A DNA stretch of 9,017 nucleotides from Akkermansia muciniphila. Its GTDB lineage: Bacteria > Verrucomicrobiota > Verrucomicrobiia > Verrucomicrobiales > V1-33. A program made the translations under genes and the position numbers. Positions 5,241-9,017 of this stretch are shown here, piece by piece. How positions within the stretch are numbered: position 1 is the first letter of the stretch; each line of letters opens with the position of its first letter. The stretch is taken from positions 1 through 9,017 of the forward strand of contig CALQKQ020000122.1 in the NCBI GenBank assembly GCA_943331195.2, read 5' to 3'. The notes under the pieces are model-generated. The model did no database searches. It had not been told where the DNA came from and saw nothing but the letters and a program-made list of their open reading frames with translations.

Positions 5241-6812
5241 ATGAGCGATCTAGAAAATACACCCAATGCGAAGCGGCTCCTCTGGGCTGGCTTCATGGCC
5301 ATTCTGGCCGCCGGCGTCGGCTTCGCCTTGCGCGGCGGCATCTTCGACAACTGGGGCAAAGAATTCGGCTTCACCGCCGCCCAGCTCGGAGCCCTCGGCG
5401 GCGCGGGCTTCTCCGGCTTCTGCTTCGGCATCATCATCGGCGGCGTCATCGTCGACAAGATCGGCTACGGAAAGCTGGTCGCGGTGGCCTTGGCCGCCCA
5501 CATCCTTTCGGCCTTCGTGACCTTCGGAGCCAGCACTCCTGAGAATGCCTACAACATTCTCTTCTGGGGCATGTTCATCTTCGCTTTTGCCAACGGCACC
5601 CTCGAAGCCGTCGCCAATCCCCTGGTGGCCACCCTCTTCCCCGAGAAGCGCACCCACTATTTGAATATCCTGCACGCCTCCTGGCCCGCAGGGATGGTGC
5701 TCGGCACCGTAGCCGGCTGGATCCTCGACGACAAAATGCAGGTCCATTGGAAATACCAACTCGCCCTCTACCTCGTCCCCACGGCGGCCTACGCCCTCAT
5801 GTTCATGGGCCAAAAATTCCCCAAATCCGAAGCCGCCGCCAAAGGCGCCAGCTTCGTGGCTATGCTCAAGCCCGTCGGCATCCTCGGTGCCCTGGTGGTC
5901 TGCTACCTCCTCGCCCTCTTCTTCGGCGATATCTTCAAGGGAGTCTCCCCTGAACAAGCCAGCACCATCGGCTACGGCGTGGGCGGCGTGCTCCTCATCG
6001 CGGTGGCCGTCATGACCAAATTCTCCCTCGGCTCCCTCCTCCTCTTCGTCCTCTTCGTGACCCACTCCATCGTGGGTTCCGTCGAACTCGGCACCGACAG
6101 CTGGATCCAGAACATCACCGGCAACCTCTTTACCTCCGAACAGGGCAAATACCTCTTCATCTGGACGTCCGCCATCATGTTCGGCCTCCGCTTCTGCGCC
6201 CACTGGATTGAGACGACCCTCAAGCTCTCCCCCATCGGCCTCCTCCTGGTCTGCTCCCTGATCGCCTGCGTCGGCCTCAACCTCGCTAGCGGGATGCAAT
6301 CCTTCGGCATGGCCCTCGTCGCCCTCGGCATCTACGCCGTCGGCAAGACCTTCTTCTGGCCCACCATGCTCGCGGTGGTCGGCGACCGCTTCCCTCATAC
6401 GGGAGCCGTAGCCATGTCCATCATGGGCGGCATCGGGATGCTTTCCGCTGGCCTCATCGGCGGACCCGGCCTCGGTTACGGCAAGGATCGCTTCGCCGCA
6501 GAATCCCTCCAGGCCAGCAACGCTCCCCTCTACCAGGAATACAAAGCCAGCAAGGCCAGCACGTTCCTCAACCTAGAGTCCACCTCCGTCTTCGGCCTCG
6601 ACGGCAAGAAGCTCGGGGACGCCAAGGATGCCAAGCCCCGCAGCGCTGAGCAGCAAGCTGTCGTCATGGCCGACCAGGCCGGGGATCGCAAGACCCTCAA
6701 AACCGATGCCTATCTCCCCGCCATCATGGCCGGCGTCTACATCCTCTTGATGCTCTACTTCAAGGGCATCGGCGGCTACCGCCCCCTCCGCATCGACGAA
6801 GTCAAAGCCTAA
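5241..6812 (+). CDS. MFS sugar transporter, FucP/FHS-like
   Basis: I place the start at ATG 5241 (MSDLENTPNAKRLLWAGF), giving 523 residues. The frame stays open back to a TTG at 5133, but the extra 36 residues are polar and unlike an MFS N-terminus. About twelve hydrophobic segments are visible. GGVIVDKIGYGK (67-78) is the MFS loop motif between helices 2 and 3. The GTLEAVANPLVATLFPEKRTHYLN block (119-142) closely resembles the corresponding FucP (fucose:H+ symporter) region, and F-F-W-P-T-M (371-376) lies in a conserved late helix. Residues about 412-490, between the last two helices, form a polar loop of roughly 75-80 residues that should be periplasmic, much longer than usual. Substrate is unknown; relatives import monosaccharides. 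It is monocistronic, with no Shine-Dalgarno before the ATG and a strong terminator after the stop. Its C-rich codons match the resident genes at the left. Confidence 0.93.
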   Translation: MSDLENTPNAKRLLWAGFMAILAAGVGFALRGGIFDNWGKEFGFTAAQLGALGGAGFSGFCFGIIIGGVIVDKIGYGKLVAVALAAHILSAFVTFGASTPENAYNILFWGMFIFAFANGTLEAVANPLVATLFPEKRTHYLNILHASWPAGMVLGTVAGWILDDKMQVHWKYQLALYLVPTAAYALMFMGQKFPKSEAAAKGASFVAMLKPVGILGALVVCYLLALFFGDIFKGVSPEQASTIGYGVGGVLLIAVAVMTKFSLGSLLLFVLFVTHSIVGSVELGTDSWIQNITGNLFTSEQGKYLFIWTSAIMFGLRFCAHWIETTLKLSPIGLLLVCSLIACVGLNLASGMQSFGMALVALGIYAVGKTFFWPTMLAVVGDRFPHTGAVAMSIMGGIGMLSAGLIGGPGLGYGKDRFAAESLQASNAPLYQEYKASKASTFLNLESTSVFGLDGKKLGDAKDAKPRSAEQQAVVMADQAGDRKTLKTDAYLPAIMAGVYILLMLYFKGIGGYRPLRIDEVKA

Positions 6813-6848
6813 ACCGAGACCCTTCCTCCCGAAGCTTCTCCCTGCACT

Positions 6849-6885
6849 GCGGCCTCTCCCCTCCCGGGAGAGGCCGCTTTTATTT
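6849..6885 (+). terminator. Rho-independent terminator of the MFS gene
   Basis: GCGGCCTCTCCC (6849-6860) pairs perfectly with GGGAGAGGCCGC (6866-6877) over a 5-base loop and is followed by TTTTATTT. It begins 36 bases after the MFS stop codon. Confidence 0.94.
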
Positions 6886-6960
6886 ACCCCTCCAACAGCC
6901 CCACCACCCGAATCACCCAAAATAAGAGCAGCTGTCCGGCGAAGGGTGGGTGTCCCGTAA

Positions 6961-6995
6961 CGCTGAAAATGACCTGGAAAATAGTGGTCCAGGTC
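6961..6995 (+). repeat. degenerate end-type motif with 8-bp hairpin
   Basis: ACCTGGAAAATAGTGG (6972-6987) matches 7332-7347 exactly, and the bases before it (CGCTGAAAATG) resemble CGCTCAAATT. In addition GACCTGGA (6971-6978) and TCCAGGTC (6988-6995) form a perfect 8-bp inverted repeat around AAATAGTGG. It is the outermost copy of the motif on this side. Confidence 0.7.
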
Positions 6996-7042
6996 GCTGT
7001 CCACCGCGTGACGGCGCTTCTCCTTCCACCCGAACTCCACCT

Positions 7043-7077
7043 CGCTCAAATTACCTGGCGCTCCGCTCAAATTACCT
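7043..7077 (+). repeat. two direct copies of the end-type motif, 21 bp apart
   Basis: CGCTCAAATTACCT occurs at 7043-7056 and again at 7064-7077. The 21-bp period equals two turns of the helix, so both copies would face the same side of the DNA, as in tandem transposase or repressor sites. The same 14 bases recur at 7322-7335. Confidence 0.85.
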
Positions 7078-7156
7078 CCTGAATAAACTCTTGCGTAAGT
7101 TACACCGCGGGAGCGATTTGGGTACTGAAGGCTTGTATTTGGCCCAACGCCACTGA

Positions 7157-7171
7157 CCTCCCCCATGGCGC
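7157..7171 (+). repeat. 15-bp repeat shared with 7646-7660
   Basis: CCTCCCCCATGGCGC occurs exactly at 7157-7171, just before hairpin module copy 2, and at 7646-7660, just before the end-type motif at 7665-7679. Sharing by two places in the same cluster supports duplication of element sequence. Confidence 0.7.
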
Positions 7172-7176
7172 CAGAT

Positions 7177-7296
7177 CTGCCCCAAAGGGGCAGCGCATAC
7201 CAGCCCAGGGCCAGGCCCTGGGTAAGCCAAGGCCCCCGATCCCCGCGTTCTGAAGGACCGCCGCATCCCGCCGCGCGGCGGGCGCTGGCCCCATCC
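7177..7296 (+). repeat. 120-bp multi-hairpin repeat module, copy 2
   Basis: This is the second copy of the module at 4505-4624, same orientation and no gaps. Its stems are more perfect here: TGCCCC-AAA-GGGGCA (7178-7192), CCCAGGGCC-A-GGCCCTGGG (7204-7222) and the 16-bp palindrome CCCGCCGCGCGGCGGG (7267-7282). The better pairing suggests it is the younger or less decayed copy. Read on the minus strand it contains W-A-G-M-R-C-P-F-G-A, a string I have seen in many tiny predicted proteins of related genomes. Those are probably mis-annotated copies of this repeat. Confidence 0.82.
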
Positions 7297-7323
7297 TCCT
7301 CGTTGCGGCGTTCCTTCAGAACG
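7246..7323. repeat. 19-bp inverted repeat enclosing a 16-bp palindrome
   Basis: The 19-base arm at 7246-7264 (beginning CGTTCTGAAGG) and the arm at 7305-7323 (ending CCTTCAGAACG) are inverted copies with one mismatch. The 40 bases between them include the palindrome at 7267-7282. Together they could form a long double-decker hairpin. The right arm is absent at module copy 1, so it is specific to this locus. The end-type motif starts within this arm (7322). Confidence 0.82.
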
Positions 7324-7347
7324 CTCAAATTACCTGGAAAATAGTGG
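7322..7347 (+). repeat. full-length end-type motif
   Basis: CGCTCAAATTACCTGG is followed by AAAATAGTGG, the longest version of the motif. Bases 7325-7344 are the exact reverse complement of 4628-4647. Bases 7325-7339 are the exact reverse complement of 7665-7679, giving a 15-bp terminal-type inverted repeat around 325 bp. A partial copy, CGCTCAAA, follows at 7365-7372. Confidence 0.85.
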
Positions 7348-7518
7348 TTTTTCTTTTGGGTGGACGCTCAAACTCGGCGACGCCGCAGGAGTTCGGAGGG
7401 GCACATGCTTAGTTCGGGGTGTAAAGTTTGTTCTGGAAAATGCTTTAGCCTTGCCCTGCGCGCCCCTTTGGGAGCCTGCGGAGTGAGGCGAACGCAGTGA
7501 TACCGAACGCGGCGGATA

Positions 7519-7581
7519 CCAACATTTGGCGATCAGACCGTAAATGGCGTGTTGATGGGGCACTTCGAGGATGTTGGACAT
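7519..7581 (-). pseudogene. IstA-like transposase N-terminal remnant
   Basis: From an ATG at 7581 the minus strand encodes MSNILEVPHQHAIYGLIAK followed by C-W, ending at 7519. This resembles the start of IS21-family IstA transposases, where a short leader and a helix H-A-I-x-x-L-x-x-x-G-W lead into S-x-R-R-I-A-R-E-L. Here the similarity stops at the Trp and the frame runs on as Y-P-P-R-S-V-S-L-R-S, with no helix-turn-helix, no catalytic domain and a stop at 7330. I interpret it as the first about 21 codons of istA joined to unrelated or repeat DNA. An end-type motif lies about 84 bases upstream of its start, where an IS21 left end should be. The similarity is from memory over a short length. 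Confidence 0.45.
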
Positions 7582-7664
7582 ACCCCTCAGCCTCGGCCTC
7601 CTCCGCACCCTCGGGGCCGAACTTCCTCGATACCCTCCAGCCCCCCCTCCCCCATGGCGCAATG

Positions 7665-7679
7665 TTCCAGGTAATTTGA
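7665..7679 (-). repeat. end-type motif beside the istA-like remnant
   Basis: TTCCAGGTAATTTGA is the reverse complement of TCAAATTACCTGGAA at 7325-7339. It is the only copy in this cluster pointing this way, and it sits upstream of the minus-strand istA-like start at 7581. Confidence 0.8.
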
Positions 7680-7723
7680 TTCTTTCCCTTTCCCGGGGGA
7701 GGTATGGCATTTTTCGGGAAGGA

Positions 7724-9017
7724 TCAGGGATTTACGGTCTGCGTCGTGGTGATCATCAGAATGGATTCCAGAACGGGATTTCCCGGCTTCTGAGGTGAAA
7801 AAGGGATCAGTGCACAGTCGCTACCATTCGACAAAAAGCACTTTGAAGAGAGACGGGTCACTTGAGTCTTGGGAAAAGTTTCGGCCGATCCTTTCGCCGG
7901 AGATGCTTCCTTTATGAATTTCCAATCCACATCAAGGTTCAGCTCGTCTCCGGTGACAGGTTTGCCGCACAGCTTGATGAAGAGGCCCGGTTCCTTGAAT
8001 TGATCATCAAATGGATCGGAAAGAGGCGAGGGCTTGGGATTCTCCCTCCAAGAAGCACCACTTTTGAAAAGCACTTCGCTCCCCGCCAAGGCGGTGACTT
8101 TCGGATACGAAACGACGGAAATGCCCGGTTTCCCTCTTAAGGAGGAAAGCAACTTAGCGACTTCTCCGATCCAGCTTTGGGTCGGAGGCACCTGTTTTCC
8201 GGGCCAATCCACGCCCGGCTCCTTTTCGATGAAATGGACTTCGTAGGTGATCAATTTCGCTCCGTGGGGCAGAGGGCTATTGATGGGTGGCGCAGCCGTC
8301 TCTGCGATCGTTGGGCCGGTGGTGCGGCAGGAGATGAGCAGGGTCGCCGTTGCCAGCGTCAGCAGTCCGGCGGCGGTCAGCCGCAGGCGCTGCCCTGTCG
8401 TCAGGGAGGCGCGGGAAATGCTATGGTCGAGAAGGCGGCGCACTCTGTTTCCTACCTTGCTGGACTGGGCCATCGCCAGTCCAGTGGTGACTTTGCCCTG
8501 ATGAAAATGCTGACGAACGATCGTGAGCAGGTCGGCGCTGTAGGCGGCGGGTTCGGCTTGCCCGCGGGTGAGGACCCAGTCATCGCAGGCCGCTTCCCGG
8601 CTTTCATTCAACAGCCGCCGGGCGATCCACGCCAGGGGATGGAACCAGAGCAGCATGGTGGCGGGGACGGCCAGCATTGAGGAGAGGGCATCCCTCCGGA
8701 CGATATGAGCCAATTCATGCCACAGCACATGGCGGAGCCTTTCCCCGGACCATGAGGCCGCCTCCCGCGGTAACAGAATGGCGGGTCGCCAGATGCCCCA
8801 GGTGGCGGGCATCGCCCACGATTCGCCGACAAACAGCTTCGGCCGACGGAGCAATCCCGTCCGCAGACGCTCGTGGTCCAGGGCGTCTGCCAGAAGGCCG
8901 CGATGCACTTCAGGACAGGTCCGGCGGGCGATGATTCCCCGGCAGCGGCTAATCATAAACCATAGACCGGCGGCAGCGGTTCCCAGAGCCCAGATCAGGA
9001 AAACGATTCGTGGCCAA
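7724..9017 (-). CDS. M56 (BlaR1/MecR1-type) membrane metallopeptidase with secretin-like C-terminal domain, N-terminus off window
   Basis: The frame is open from the right edge (minus strand W-P-R-I-V-F-L-I-W-A-L-G, a membrane segment) to a TGA at 7724-7726, about 430 residues. Early Met codons (8956) are internal. HELAH, the zinc-binding HEXXH motif, is at 8705-8719. It is followed by R-R-D, the WFHPLAW membrane segment and E-A-A-C-D-D, which supplies the likely third ligand (Glu just before A-A-C-D). This order is diagnostic of M56. A further membrane helix (about 8330-8386) leads to an exported C-terminal part, roughly 180 residues. That part has secretin-like blocks: ISVVSYPKVTALAGSEVLF, G-L-F-I-K-L, LNLDVDWKF and ILMITTTQTV. 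BlaR1 relatives sense an external signal and cleave a cytoplasmic BlaI/MecI repressor; a BlaI-type gene would be expected just upstream, outside the window. The usual penicillin-binding sensor is replaced here, so a beta-lactam signal should not be assumed. Composition differs from genes 1-3067. Confidence 0.92.
   Translation of the reverse strand, partial: WPRIVFLIWALGTAAAGLWFMISRCRGIIARRTCPEVHRGLLADALDHERLRTGLLRRPKLFVGESWAMPATWGIWRPAILLPREAASWSGERLRHVLWHELAHIVRRDALSSMLAVPATMLLWFHPLAWIARRLLNESREAACDDWVLTRGQAEPAAYSADLLTIVRQHFHQGKVTTGLAMAQSSKVGNRVRRLLDHSISRASLTTGQRLRLTAAGLLTLATATLLISCRTTGPTIAETAAPPINSPLPHGAKLITYEVHFIEKEPGVDWPGKQVPPTQSWIGEVAKLLSSLRGKPGISVVSYPKVTALAGSEVLFKSGASWRENPKPSPLSDPFDDQFKEPGLFIKLCGKPVTGDELNLDVDWKFIKEASPAKGSAETFPKTQVTRLSSKCFLSNGSDCALIPFSPQKPGNPVLESILMITTTQTVNP

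Larger units (their letters stand above)
6951..7679 (-). mobile_element. collapsed IS21-like element (inferred)
   Basis: The inference rests on three observations. First, TCAAATTACCTGGAA-type motifs face inward from both sides: plus-orientation copies at 6961, 7043, 7064 and 7322, and the reverse complement at 7665-7679. This resembles the multiple repeats at the ends of IS21-family elements. Second, two of the copies on one side are spaced exactly 21 bp apart, as expected for side-by-side protein sites. Third, a short minus-strand frame about 84 bases inside the 7679 end begins like an IstA transposase. No intact transposase or IstB ATPase is present, so it would be an internally deleted, immobile relic, now also containing the 120-bp hairpin module. 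Exact outer ends and target duplications were not found. Confidence 0.4.

Noticed and set aside
5250..6398. 382-codon minus-strand frame
   Set aside because: It lies opposite the MFS gene, is overloaded with Gly, Glu, Ala and Asp, and arises from C-ending codons of the real gene.
6573..7328. 251-codon minus-strand frame across the MFS end and the repeats
   Set aside because: It runs through the MFS terminator and the hairpin module and has no coherent domain.

Overview
The window looks like a chromosomal piece of a GC-rich member of the PVC superphylum, most likely Verrucomicrobiota. The evidence is the mix of families: a DUF1080 (3-keto-disaccharide hydrolase-like) protein, an SHD1-like secreted protein, a FucP-like MFS transporter and an M56 peptidase with a secretin-like tail. 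A short MGQQ..NK..KR-type basic protein and the near absence of Shine-Dalgarno sequences fit the same picture. The lineage is inferred from gene content only.

Layout. Bases 1-3067 hold four plus-strand genes with an extremely C-rich sense strand. They are the 3' part of an AlgX/AlgJ-like SGNH-fold lipoprotein whose catalytic residues appear to be lost, a small lysine-rich basic protein with an Ala/Pro/Glu tail and its own terminator, a small secreted SHD1-like protein, and an exported DUF1080 protein. Bases 3068-3698 carry no convincing gene, apart from one possible small basic ORF on the minus strand. A vapBC toxin-antitoxin pair (3699-4408) follows, with clearly different base composition. 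Next comes a repeat cluster (4464-4647), then an initiator tRNA-fMet on the minus strand (4903-4979) with a strong terminator. A sugar-type MFS transporter (5241-6812) ends in a textbook terminator. A second repeat cluster (about 6951-7679) precedes the 3' part of a minus-strand M56/BlaR1-type membrane metallopeptidase that runs off the right edge.

The most interesting structure is in the two repeat clusters. They share a 120-bp, multi-hairpin, apparently non-coding module (4505-4624 and 7177-7296, about 105 of 120 positions identical, same orientation). Around each copy lie copies of a second motif, TCAAATTACCTGGAA or its reverse complement, six clear copies and one degenerate one in all. 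In the right cluster the motifs are arranged like the multiple end repeats of an IS21-family element. Beside the inward-facing copy at 7665-7679 sits a short minus-strand reading frame, MSNILEVPHQHAIYGLIAK, that resembles the N-terminus of an IS21 IstA transposase. I read this as a collapsed IS21-like element associated with a REP/MITE-like hairpin repeat.

How the genes may work together. The DUF1080 protein, the MFS sugar transporter and the SHD1-like protein fit a saprophytic, carbohydrate-scavenging lifestyle. The AlgX/AlgJ-like protein would belong to an exopolysaccharide O-acetylation locus whose other members lie to the left. The vapBC pair, the repeats and the M56 sensor look like accessory cargo. 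There is no evidence that all of these form one system.
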